Source: Gossypium raimondii
Lineage: Eukaryota; Streptophyta; Magnoliopsida; Malvales; Malvaceae
Assembly (NCBI RefSeq): GCF_025698545.1
Contig: NC_068569.1
Coordinates: 15,004,001-15,068,000, forward strand
Direction of reading: 5' to 3'
Length of the DNA stretch: 64,000 nucleotides
This document shows positions 12,519 through 24,200 of the stretch, in pieces; the stretch's first letter is position 1; each line of letters starts with the position of its first letter. Made by a program: the position numbers and the translations under genes. The notes under the pieces were generated by a model. It did not search any database. It saw only the letters and a list, made by a program, of their open reading frames with translations, and was not told where the DNA came from.

Positions 12519-14340
12519 TTCCGAATGATGTTAAGGCTATATGGTTGCGCAGTCCAAAGGATGTGACAGAGGAAGAATACACGAAATTCTATCACTCTTT
12601 AGCGAAGGTAATTTACCAGATGCCCTAGCTCTAGAATGCTTCAAATACTATGGAGAAGTTTGTAACTTTTATTTATTCTTGTAAATGTAATTTCTTGTGC
12701 TCTGCAGGACTTTACCCATGAGAAGCCCATGGCCTAGAGCCATTTCACTGCGGAAGGTGATGTTGAATTCAAGACTGTTCTGTTTGTGTCTCCTTAGGCT
12801 CCTTATGATCTGTATGAGAGTTACTACAACTCCAACAAAGCCAACTTGAAGTTGAAGTTGTATGTTAGACGAGTTTTTATCTCTAATGAATTTGATGAGC
12901 TTTGCCCAAGTATTTGAGTTTTTGAAGGTAATTGAAGACATGCCAAGTTACATAGCTGGCTGGAATATGCATTAATGAGGTTTTTGAGTTATTTTCTTGT
13001 GACCTGATTCGTTTTTTATCGGATAACCTATTGAGCAGGGTCTTGTTGATTCTGATACATTACCACTCAATGTGTCTTGTTGATTCTCATCAGGAAGGCC
13101 CTTGATATGATTCGTAAAATAGCTGAGAATCCTGATGAGTCCAGTGGCAAAGATGATAAAGATATGTTATAATTGTTTCTTTAGTAGTTACTTTGAATTT
13201 AATTTGCGAACACTTCATCCTGTACTGTGGCCTAATGTCCCTTCAAATGAAACTCTTTTTGTTCCAAGTTATTTCTGGGTTAATGATTGATACTGAATAT
13301 CGGTGGTGATGCAGAAGTTGAGAAGTCTGGCGATGATGAGTACCTGATGCAGTACCTGATGGATTAAGAAGGAAAGCAGTTCCAAAATGTGTCCAAGGAA
13401 GGCCTAAAGATTGGGAAAGACTCCAAGAACGAAGAACTCGAGGAGTCATTTAAGGAACTAACCAAATGGTGGAAGAGTGCACTTTCCCGCGAGAATGTTG
13501 ATGAGGTAAAAATTAGCAACCGTTTGGACAACACTCCTTGTGTGGTTGCTACATCGAAGTTTGGCTGAAGCGCTAATATGGAGAGAATCATGCAATCTCA
13601 AATCCTATCAGATGCTAGCAAGCAAGCATACATGCGCGGAAAGCGGGTTCTTGAGATCACCCAAGGCACCCAATCATCAAGGAGCTTCGTGAGAGAGTTG
13701 TCAAGGACCCTGAGGTATGTACACATGCAAGCGGAAACATGCATGTTCAATGACACTATATAATTCATATGCTATAGTAATTTTCCTCTCTACATCGTAT
13801 TCCAAGCATTGTAGTAATCTAGCATGAATGTGTAGTTAGTACATAGGAGCAATTCACCATGGCACTATAAGAGTTCATGGTATGTGCCACAAAGTGATGC
13901 TCGCTCTGTGAAATCTGAAATCGGGACTGTTTATTCCTGCATGCACTCTTTTAACTAAAATATAGAACCCGTTTTTGATTCTGCTAGTCTCTCTTTCAAC
14001 TGAACCTTTTTTCTGGATCTTCAGGATGAGGGTGTGAAGGAAACAGCTCAGCTTATATACCAGACAGCACCGATGGAGAGTGGCTTCAATCTACATGACC
14101 CCAAGGATTTCGCCTCACGCATCTACAGCTCAGTTAAATCTAGCCTAAATATCAGCCCTGATGCAACAGTAGAGGAGGAAATGATGTAGAAGAAACTGAG
14201 ACGCAGTCTGGGACAAAAGAAGATGCAGGCAGTCCCAAAGGCGAAGCTGAAACTGTCAAAGAGGATGCTTCCGATCTTAAGGATGAGTCGTATCGTGAAA
14301 CCATGGGATACTACTTTGTTGAGTTTTCCCCTTCGTAATT
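12519..14340 (+). pseudogene. Endoplasmin (GRP94/HSP90.7, SHEPHERD-type) 3' pseudogene
   Basis: The intact family member is an ER-lumen HSP90 chaperone. Only the middle and C-terminal coding region is present. It starts mid-exon at NDVKAIWLRSPKD (from 12520), followed by VTEEEYTKFYHSLAK and a normal donor. The next exon (from 12708) begins DFTHEKPMA and then has a stop where family members have Trp; a second stop follows at VSP. Later segments include LYESYYNSNKANLK, KALDMIRKIAE, VSKEGLKIGKDSK, NMERIMQSQ, ASKQAYMRGKRVLE and DPKDFASRIYSSVKSSLNI. Parts of the expected protein are missing between LPLNVS and KALDM and between SGDDE and YLMQ. There are further stops and a frameshift in the acidic tail. 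Introns are retained, so this is a duplicated genomic fragment, not a processed copy. The KDEL-type end reads KDES and runs on. Confidence 0.88.
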
Positions 14341-16526
14341 ACTTTTGTTCAGTCATTGGTACCTGAAGAAACTGCATCATCAAGCCTTTTTAAGTCTGAA
14401 ACTTGGATAAAAGAAAAACATTAAAGACAATAGAGTTAATATAACAATAGCGACCAGGAATTTTGTCTTTAGTTGTTGTTGAGGTACTGTAATTAATTAA
14501 GCTATGTGCAATTTGTACTCACGTGTCATATAAATGGACCTTGGGCTTGTGACCCTCAATAACAGGCTTTCCCAATTTTACTCGGTAACCATGCAGGCTT
14601 CGCTATATACTTAAAATGCCTAACTACATTGAGGATTCTTCTTCGTGTCGGCTTTTAGTAACTCAGCAGGTCCAAGCGGTATGAAAACTAAGACTGTTGG
14701 ATTTCTGTTTTTTTCTTTTCCTTGGATAACTATGAATGTTATTATCAAAATGAACTTAAAAACCGAAATTATTCATGATCAAGATTACGGAAAGAATAAT
14801 ACCTTTTAATACTGTATGGAAGTGAACTGAAGCTTTGGACGACAAAGATTCCACGTTTTTACTAAATTACAAAGTTCGACAGGCAAATTTTACTCATAGG
14901 CTGGCTGGCTGGCAGCCTGGCTTTCCATCGCAACCATCCAACGAATAATGAAAAGAAGCACTACCGAAAGAGAGCTTAAAAGAGGCAGATTTGATTCGTT
15001 AGAGATTAGATTTTAATCAGTTGCCATTGCTTTAGATTTTATCTGTAATTAAAAGGTTTATTCCGATTCCTCCAATTTTATGTCATTCAGCGGATGAACG
15101 GAACCATTTTTGAGTGTCATGCACGGGCGTAATTCTCCTTGCGGGGCTGTGGTTTTGGACCACTTGGACTCTTTTAAACAAAACAAATAAATGGTAATCG
15201 ACATTCTTAAGAAATTAGAAAGGACTCCTAGACGAATTGTCGCTTTGTTCCTTTGGAAAATCTAGGCGAGAGGTCAGAAGGGTCTCCCTCGAAGGTTTTG
15301 CCAATTTCTCAACCCACTGAATATAGCATCTTAACGGTAGCTTTTTCAAGCTTTACCAACCAAATTTGGGTATCTTTACCTTTCTATCCCAAGATTCAAC
15401 TGGCATATCTACATTCACATGGACAAAATGCTAGACTGATGACCACTCCCATCACACTATTTAATATAATTTAATTAATGGTCACTTGAAACTGAGATAT
15501 AACAATAAATTCAGGGGTTCATTACGTAGTTTCGTGTACTTGGATTGTGATTTAGTTCATTCACTTCCTGATAAAGATAAAAAAGAAAAAAAGAGACCAT
15601 TGGTGAGAGAATCCATGGTTGATTTCGGCCAACTCTTACTCTGTTCTTCTCAAAAAATATACGCAAGATACTAACGTTCATGCAGTTAAAGCCTCAAGGA
15701 AGAACCTCAATCCGCAAGTGATCAAAAGGCAACTGCTTTAGAAGGAGTGTCAGAAAAGGCAGAACGGATTCCTTTTCCTTTGTCATCCTCTGAGTTTTTA
15801 TGATAAAGGAACTGTTTTTTTAGTAATTGACACGCATATTATTAATTATTAATTTATTATTCATCACTCATACTTGTTAGATCAAGTGATATCCCTTAAA
15901 CAAAGTTTTAAATTTAAATATTATATATAAAAAAATAAAATAATTGTCTTTTAGTTATGGTTCGACCCAACTCGACTTCTAATTTAATTGAAGTTTAATG
16001 TAATTACTTAATATGAAAGAGTTTCCAATAAAATCAAGATAATAATATAAAAAATAATAAGAAAACGACATGCATATATAACCACAACCTTTAAATGCAT
16101 AAAAACAAATATGAAAGATGGCATTGTCATGGACACCATAATTGCTAAACTCCATTGCGGCTAAAATAAATAATCCAACTACCAAGCTTGCAAATCCAGC
16201 AAAGGAGGGCTTCCTTTATCAGCTACCCACAAAGAAAAAACCAACCAGATTGCTCACAATCACAGTAAAGTAACACACTTTTAAATTTCTTCAAATGTCT
16301 TCTTAATCAATTTAAAATAATGACTAAAGCTCTTCCTTTTCTTTTTTCTAATCTGTTGCTTTAGGTGTACAACTCTTCCAATGTAAAGGAAAACAAAATT
16401 AACCGTAGTCTATTGTTCTATACACATGGCCATGAAATTTGGGCTTTTATAATCCTATCTTCAATGGTAGTACTCCCCAGAAAAATCCCAAATAAAAATT
16501 CCATTCAGGTTTGAAGATGGTTGAAA
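14341..16526. other. Intergenic spacer, no gene seen
   Basis: AT-rich DNA between the endoplasmin pseudogene and the first thaumatin-like gene. It contains short GGCTGGCTGG-type low-complexity sequence near 14900-14925. Small plus-strand frames at 15253-15474 and 15486-15674 show no family resemblance. The last few hundred bases probably include the 3' UTR of the thaumatin-like gene. Confidence 0.55.
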
Positions 16527-18090
16527 TTATGAATAAAATCTAAAGAGGCAGATAAAAGAAATCGCTGAAGCCAACAATGTCGTATGGAGAACACCAGAAG
16601 AAAGAGTCCTGGAAGATTCTCCTGTAAGAAAATCTGGTAACCATGAACTATTGTCATCACTTGGAACCTGTCCTGTCCCTGTAATAGATCCATATGTTGT
16701 GTTTGCTGTGCCTGTTGTTGGGCTTGTACTGCTTGCAGATTTTTGACTGTAGAAAACAAAATTACAGTGAAAAGATAGAGAAAATATTAGAGAACATAGA
16801 ATTTGAACCTAAATGGAGCTTTTAAAAATTACAGCAATGAAATAGTTGAAAAGGAGATTCTGTTCTGATACAAATGGAACAAAGTTGTATTTATTTTAAT
16901 ACTCCTTTTTTTCATGGGTTCTAATATATCAATCAGAAAAGTATTTCACAATAAATTTATACACTAAAAAAGTGACTCGTTTTGGACATAATATTGCTAA
17001 ACAATTGACAGCAAGATCCTTAATGTATGCCACAAGCTAATGGCAATGACTAAATGACTCATGACCTGTAAACTTGTGCTTTACAGAAGGAAATTTAAGG
17101 CTTAGAAAAAAAATGGTATGAAAGCAACTATAGAACACACTTTCAGATTCAATGAGAATCTCACCCCCAACTACAACGCCGATAAAGTTTTGTAATGTTT
17201 TTAAAATAACTTCAACTTAAAAATATGATAATTAAAAGAAAAATAGAAATAATGGAATATTTCTAAGTCGATAGTGCTTACCTTGTTGATGAAGGGCAGA
17301 ACGTAATCGTATAGTCAGCGCCGGTACATGTAAACGTACTCGTAGCATCATCATACGCGTAGCTATACGACCTTGGGCAAGCCGCTTTGAACATCCCCGC
17401 ATAAACAGACGGTTTACAGGTGTCCGGGGTGGCGTAGGCGCCGCTGCAGCAGTACTCGGGAGTCCCAAAAGCTTCGCATGCACTCTTACAGGCCTCACCG
17501 GAACCGACCCTTAACTCCGCCGGGCACTGCCGGTTCAAGTCATTGACGCACCCTGTTGACAAGCAGGAGCCTGAACCACCACTTGGCTCCACGATCATTG
17601 GCAAGTTGTAGCCGTCAACTAAGCTAACGTCGTAGAAATCCTGTGTGCCTGACCCGATCGTGAACTCTGCTAAGGTGGCTGGGGGACTTGCACCTTTGCC
17701 ATTGCATTCGATTTGGTTTGAGCCACAGTCACCGGTTTGGCAGGTGAGTTGACCAGTATTTTGGTCCGATGCGCAACCTGATCTTCCCCAGAACCTACCT
17801 GACCAACCAGACGGTGCCTGAAACGGCCTGGACCCTCCAGACGGTAGCTCAAACCCGGTGCTACCTAAGTCGGAGTTGCCAAGGATACCAGGCCAAACTG
17901 TGTGGTCACATTTATTCACCAGTGTAAATGTAGTCCCTGAAATCCCTGCGTATATGTGTATATATGCAGACTGTGTTAATATTACGGCCGCTAATATTGA
18001 TTCTATGTTATATAAACATGGAATGTTGAAAATGTTACCTGGGAAGAGGGAGCTCAGACATAATAAACCAATGGAGAAAATCAGATCCAT
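16527..18090 (-). CDS. Thaumatin-like protein with GPI-type C-terminal tail, 3 exons, 311 aa
   Basis: Secreted thaumatin-fold (PR-5-like) protein; family members are linked to defence or wall roles, and the C-terminal tail here suggests plasma-membrane anchoring. Exons: 18090-18039, 17945-17282, 16746-16527; GT-AG junctions and phases agree (312 codons). Exon 1 gives the signal peptide (MDLIFSIGLLCLSSLFPG). Exon 2 carries the thaumatin domain from TTFTLVNKC, with the signature GQLTCQTGDCG, FYDVSLVDGYNLPM and a Cys-rich end YCCSGAYATPDTCKP. Read-through of the exon 2 donor gives an immediate stop (STR*), which makes exon 2 look terminal. Spliced, it continues STSQKSASSTSP..., a Ser/Thr-rich linker ending in hydrophobic LLASAISFICLF, as in GPI-anchored thaumatin-like proteins. 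It shares its exon plan with the gene at 39828-42255. The GPI anchor is inferred. Confidence 0.9.
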
Positions 18091-18375
18091 CTGTAATGAA
18101 AATTTGAGGGTACAACTAAATACTTAAATTTCACTACGCCAAAAAAAAGGGGCGGGTGAATGCTGATGAAAAGATTATACCTTTCTCTTAGGAAGAAAAG
18201 GTTGCATTTCCAGTGTGATGATAATCAGTGGAAGGGAAAATGAAATAAAGGGTTGGTTTAATGGTGTTGTTTGGGGATCATCACCTGAAACAGTGGTGGT
18301 GATTTTTCATATATCCCAAAAAGAAATGGGTTAAGTTTGAGGTCTCTTATGAGATGATGAAAGGAAAAAAAATTC

Positions 18376-18392
18376 ATGTCCTATATATATAG
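18376..18392 (-). promoter_or_regulatory. Candidate TATA box of the first thaumatin-like gene
   Basis: CTATATATATAG lies about 290 bp upstream of the ATG on the minus strand. It is a good TATA match by sequence; the implied 5' UTR of about 250 nt is long but possible. No other core element was identified. Confidence 0.35.
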
Positions 18393-18944
18393 ATGGATAA
18401 TATTATATTTGATAATAGGGTAGAAAGTGGAATAAAATCTACTGTTATACAAGGACAAAATGATCGACCACGTTAATTTTGGTAGAGTTTCTAAAAAGTT
18501 GATATTTTCCATAAAAAAAGAGAGTATATTTCGGTATTTATTTCTGTAATTCAAAGCAAAATTTATTAGTACTAAGATTTTAACCATTCTAAGTGACGAA
18601 TATTTTTGACCAAATACCAAACGTTGAATAAAGTAATGAATTTATTTGGTGCAACTAAACTCTGGCAGTAAAGGTCTTCGTGGCCGGGCGATCCATCCGG
18701 CCCGGTCAACTCAGCCCAATTTAAGTTGAATTTAATCTTCAAATTTTCAATTTCGATTCCATCCGAATAAATTTTAAAAATTATTTTATGTTAATAACTA
18801 ATATATTTTTGTAACTAATTTGTTAACAAATGGTTAATTTTATAACAGTGAAATAAAGTAAGCAGGTTGAGAATTTTTTTTTATCTTAGTCTTTAGTTTT
18901 TTATATGATGCCTAGAATTATTCATAATCCCTCTCTAATTCTTA

Positions 18945-19045
18945 AATAAGAAGATAATACGTTTTAGTGCACTTAAATCCACGTCCTCTTACACTGGCAA
19001 TAATGTCGATGCCAACTGAGTTAAGACTCAATCGGCATTTGTTTT
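18945..19045. repeat. Dispersed repeat, second copy at 35533-35635
   Basis: Both copies contain GATAATAC-TT--AG-(G)CAC, then TCCTCTTAC/TTCTCTTAT followed by CAATAATG/CAACAATG, and then GAG(T/C)TAAGACTCAATC, in the same orientation. They are diverged but clearly share the order of motifs. Likely a fragment of an old retroelement; the family was not identified. Confidence 0.6.
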
Positions 19046-20859
19046 TGCTCTTAGATGAAAAGGAATTTAAAGTCAAAAATCGACTTTGGTCCGTCTTTTA
19101 AATCAACACTATACGCCAATAAATAAAATTAAATAATTATTTTAATTTAAATAGAGTGATGATTAAAATTTTTATGAGACGCTCATTTAGCATGAATTTG
19201 AATCAAGTTATCTCTATCATGTATCTTTAATATTATATATAAAATAAATAAATAATTTAAATTTTTTAAAACCACTTCCACTTTTTTTAATGTAATTTTT
19301 TATCAATAAACCGGCTATATTTTTATCAATAATAGTTAGTAAGTAATTTTGTTTTCATATTTTTGGTCTATTTCTGGTCCAAGCCCTATACTTTCTAGAC
19401 ATTTGAAATCTACTTTTATTCCAAAAATTTGTTATTTACTTTTTCATTTAGAAATTACAATCTAATTGATAATAACTTTCATTGAATTTTTAATGTGTCA
19501 TTTCAATAATATAAAATTGTTAATGTAGATAATTTAATAAAGTTATATAATCCCATACATTAATGTACATTAATCATCGTGATGTGCATATGGATAGCTG
19601 TATTTAAAAAAATACTTTAGATCGATGCACAAACTACAGTGACTTGTCTTGAGAAAACCTCTAAATTTTATAAATAAATTCCTAATTACGAAAACAAAAC
19701 GCCGCCGAATTTACCAAGCATTAGTGTGTTTGGATAGTAAAACTTCAATTGTATGATCTGTTTGCGGTCTATCAAATGTAAAACATATCGGACACTACTT
19801 TCCTTACATATAATTTCGGTCTTGCTTTGCAAACATGTTGGATTTCTGTTGGCTGGTAATGTGAAAATCTTTCTCTTTTTTTTTTCTCGACTTCCGCAAT
19901 GAGAATCCCAGTAGCTAAAATTCAACTGCTATACATATATATAATTGTTTTGGCCAATTTTGGGTCGACAAGAGATTTCCTTTAGAATAGGATCTAGTGA
20001 TGAATTGGCCTAATTAAGAATCTTAATTATTTGGTTAAGTTATGATCAAACCTAACAAACCTACGTGCTTGAAGAAATATATATGGCAAAGAATCTAAGC
20101 TTCCGAGGTTTAAATTATGATGGATGTTGCTATCATTCTTGGCTAAAGTTTTGCAAACTATATTGATTTTCCAAAGGAATCAGATTCCTCGCTATCAGAC
20201 CTTGCCTGCCTGCCTGCCTTCTTTACCCATTGCTTTACAGTATAATATTAATACTAATCATTATAAAATTTGCAAAAATTTTACCGACACCATCCCTACT
20301 TGACACTGCAGATCCTTTCCCGTTTCTAGCGCCGTCAACAACAAACTCATCTACGTGATCCACTTTCCCCGCCAATTCAAGGTTAACACACGTGAATTAA
20401 TTAACACTAATCTTTAATTTCTCTTCCGACTTTGGAGCTTTGGATCATTAGGAAATTTCCCACTAATATGTTAACTAAGAAAATTATAATAAATCTCATA
20501 AATATATGTTGGTACTTGAAAGTTTATTTGGGCATTGGGATCTATTCGAGGATACATGAAGCCTAGGGATCGAGGCCATTAAAAGGCTAAATACTGCAGA
20601 AAAGTAAGAACCCGATTTTGCTTTTAAGTAAGCAATTACAGTATAATAATAGTTGGTCATGCTGATGCTAATGCTAATCCGCGTCAACGGATACGTGTTG
20701 CCCTAGAAAGCACTTGCCTGTGGGACCTTACAATCTTCATTTGCCCACCCGCACCATCATTCAGCATTAACAACGACGCCGCCTTGGTGGGGCTTGGATC
20801 ATTAGAGCGTTCGAATTATTAGCATTAGCGGTATAAATGAGATGCTGATATTAATAAGT

Positions 20860-21245
20860 TATTTGAGTTCTATTTGAAAAAAAATTAGATTTGATTCAGT
20901 AATTATTGAGTCAAGTTTGAACTATTCAAGTTGAATTCGAGTTTTGTAATACTTGATGCGAACAGTTTATAAGTCTTATCAAGCTTTTCATATTATTAAG
21001 TTGCATTATTACCTTTAATAGATATTATTAACACTAAGCTTAATTATTAAATTGAACTCGAGCTTGAGTACAAAAATTGGTAAATGAAATTAATTGAACT
21101 TGAGTAGTTCGATTATATTTCGAGCCGAGTTTGTATTTAAAAATAGATGTTCGATTGAACTTGAATCGAGTTTTAAACCTTAAATCAAAACTCAAATTTA
21201 ACAGTATTCGAGCTTAGATCGACTCAACTCGATTACAGTGTTCTA
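20860..21245. repeat. Degenerate TCGAGTT/AACTCGA-rich dispersed repeat
   Basis: Many diverged copies of short motifs such as TTGAACTTGA, TTCGAG and AACTCGA occur in both orientations across this stretch. This suggests an old interspersed element with internal inverted repeats. Boundaries are not sharp and no target duplication was found. Confidence 0.35.
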
Positions 21246-24200
21246 AAGCTCCACACATAAGTGCTGGTTCTCATTATCCTTTGTTCATTGTTCTTTTAGC
21301 TATTATTGCCCCATCAAAATGCGATGGAAAAGAAAACATGATGTATTTTCAATTTCCTACAACAAATTAAACCCCGTTTAAAGTCGAAAATGATAACCAA
21401 GGGCCGAAAGAGCGGGAGCCTATGTAAAATTGGCAATTGCAGCCCATTGATTCATTCATAAACAAATAAAATACTCAATGATGTCTGGACTAAAATATGA
21501 AAACTTTTTTATTTTTTTCTTTTCATTTAAGAAAAGAAGAGAAAGCTTTGGAAAATGAATGGCGTGTCTGAATGCACATGCCAATGTTTTGCTAAAGTGA
21601 AAATGCCTACGTTGCATGCGTAAAAGTTCATCCTGAGGGGGAAAAAAACTCAAAATCTGTTTCCATTAAATACGTCTACGTAGTGCTATACGTAAAACGT
21701 TCCATATAATGCTATATGGTAACCATGAACTATTATTCAGAATTAACCTTGCAAATTAATTATGAAGATTAACCTTTAAGAAATCAAAACACAGGAAGAT
21801 GTGTACCTTATAAGTCCAATATTCTGTTTTGACAGGAAAGCTAGATTTTCCCTACATCATCTGCCAACATCATGTATGTTTAGCCTGTCAAACTGTAATT
21901 TATCGATTCTATTTCGGGTTTTTTCCCCTTCTGTTGGACCCTTGTATATAAAATTCACTTTTTTCCCTTTTTCTTTTTCATCTATAAACCAATAACCCAA
22001 GAAAACAGGTTTTCACGAAAATGGTTATAGATTGAGAGCATTGCACAGTCAGAATAAGTACATCTTCATTTAAAGCTGCTCAAAGACATCCAAATGCCGC
22101 TGCTCAGGGAAGAACCTTTTTCATATATATAAAATTGTTTGTGGCTGATATTAACCAGGATATTACAGCTACCGTACCTAAACAAGCGGTTGGGCATGCA
22201 CGACTTTTATTTCTTTTTCCTTGCATTTACATGCAAAAGTGGAATGTCTACGTTGCATGTTCCAAAATTTCTGCAGCTAACCTAATTCCCATGTGTACAT
22301 AACCAGAGGAAAAGTATTCGATGCTTAGCCGGCACTAGCTAGTAATTGGCTTCCTCTTTTAGACACCTCATCCATAAAGAAGCAATCTCTCAACTCAACA
22401 ATCCTAGCATCGAGCTGACCATGAACCTGAAGCCAAAGGTACAACGTTGTCCATTTGTTTCTCCACCGTTGGTAAGACTGAAGAGCTGTTAAATTTTAAA
22501 GGATATTGTGTGTGAGCTTTGTCATCAACTAAGACATTTTCATGACAGATTAAAAGTAGTCTGGTTGTCAACTAGCCAAGGATAATGCAAAAGTGCTAGA
22601 ATTCATGGGGAGTGATCAGCTTTTCTGCTAAGAAATTACTCTCAATCTCTCTGGAGTCAAGTGATCACAACTAGATATAGCAAAAGAAATTCTATGAAGA
22701 TTCAACATCTGTGATCCTTTGACATGTTATCCATCGTGTAAAGTACCATTTACTGTTATTCACTTAATTTTTATTTTCCCCATCACTTCTTTTTTATCAC
22801 CATTCTATTACTTTAGTAAAGATTTGCGTCATACCAACAGAAGCCTATATATCTGATTTGAGGCCCTCTAAAAGCAGTAACTTTTGCTCGCTTTTATTTT
22901 TTTCCCTTTTCTTTTTCTGGACTTTACATTATCCGTAAGAATAGTCAAGATGATTCGTACCCAATCCATGATAAGTAGAAGATTACGATTAGGATAACTG
23001 CCGCCATGTTGATTAGATATTATGTTGTATAGGGGCGGGACCAAAGAAGCACAACTTTCTCAGGGCAAAAATCATCGAGGGATCCCCACAATATCCAAGT
23101 TGTTGAATCATATAAATTGATACCTTTAGAAATTTCATAGATTTATGGGACCTCAAAAGTTTTTGCCTCATAACCTTTAAGCTAATTAAAAAAAAAAACT
23201 TTTCTTTCGAGAATGCACGAGTTTTTTAGTTAAAGAGATATGGGAAAGATGTCAAAAGGACAATCAATGACGTGGATGCAAATATGACCGGGAAGAACAA
23301 TTGGAAAGGAGTTAAAGCAAATTATCCCAAATTTTATGTTGAACATTATCCCCAATTTATCTCTCTGGAATGCAAAAAAAAAAAAAAAAAGTCTCAGTAT
23401 TTTTCGAACCTTTGCTTTATTATTTACTGAAAACGAAAGAGATTTAGAACAACGACGAAGCCTAAATTTTTTTAATTTAAGATCTCCAAAAGATAGTCGC
23501 TGTGGAAAAACTCGTTCGAATTAAGAAATGGAAAGGGACCCTTGCTCCATCAATCACCTTAACTTTGGCATGACCTTCTGACTAGATGCTTACAAAGATG
23601 CTACTAGAAAAGGCACTGACAAATTTTTGGGAGATTTTTTGTTTCCTAGAAATTAACTTAGTTTTCTTTAAAATAAATTTGTTTTTAAATCTAAAAGACT
23701 TAATTATCCTTATTACTTCATACATTTTTATTGTATTAATTTCTAATCTTACATGTTTTTACGCATTTAATTTTTAAATCTTGTATTTTAATTATTGTTA
23801 TGATAACTTATATTATTTTTAAATAATATACAAATTTAAAATTATACAACAATTACAATAACAATTCATGATAAATATGAAATATATTTAAATTAAATTA
23901 ATAAACGCATTTAATAATAATGATTTAAAAATAATTATTAAAATTTAACTCTTATTTTTTCCAAATAAACATACAAAATATTTTCTCATGCACCAAACAA
24001 ATAACAAATAGATAAAACAAAACAACGATTTTAAGAGCGTTTGCTTCACACGACATGAACTTCTAGAAAAAATTTTAAAAATAATATCATGATATTATAT
24101 CATTTCATCATCTATTAAAATAATTTTCGATCACTTTTCAGTGTCATTGTTGTTCGAATATGATTCGACATTGCTCTTCAAGAACCATTACTTTAATTTT

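Noticed and set aside
12247-12582. Single minus-strand ORF as an intact gene
   Set aside because: Its first ~20 residues are antisense to the endoplasmin exon and the rest is a LINE polymerase fragment; the frame is an accidental chimera.
13243-13591. Minus-strand frames overlapping the endoplasmin pseudogene
   Set aside because: They are antisense shadows of clearly recognisable plus-strand HSP90 coding segments.
17858-18127. Plus-strand frame over the thaumatin-like gene start
   Set aside because: It is antisense to the signal-peptide exon, intron and domain start, with no independent support.
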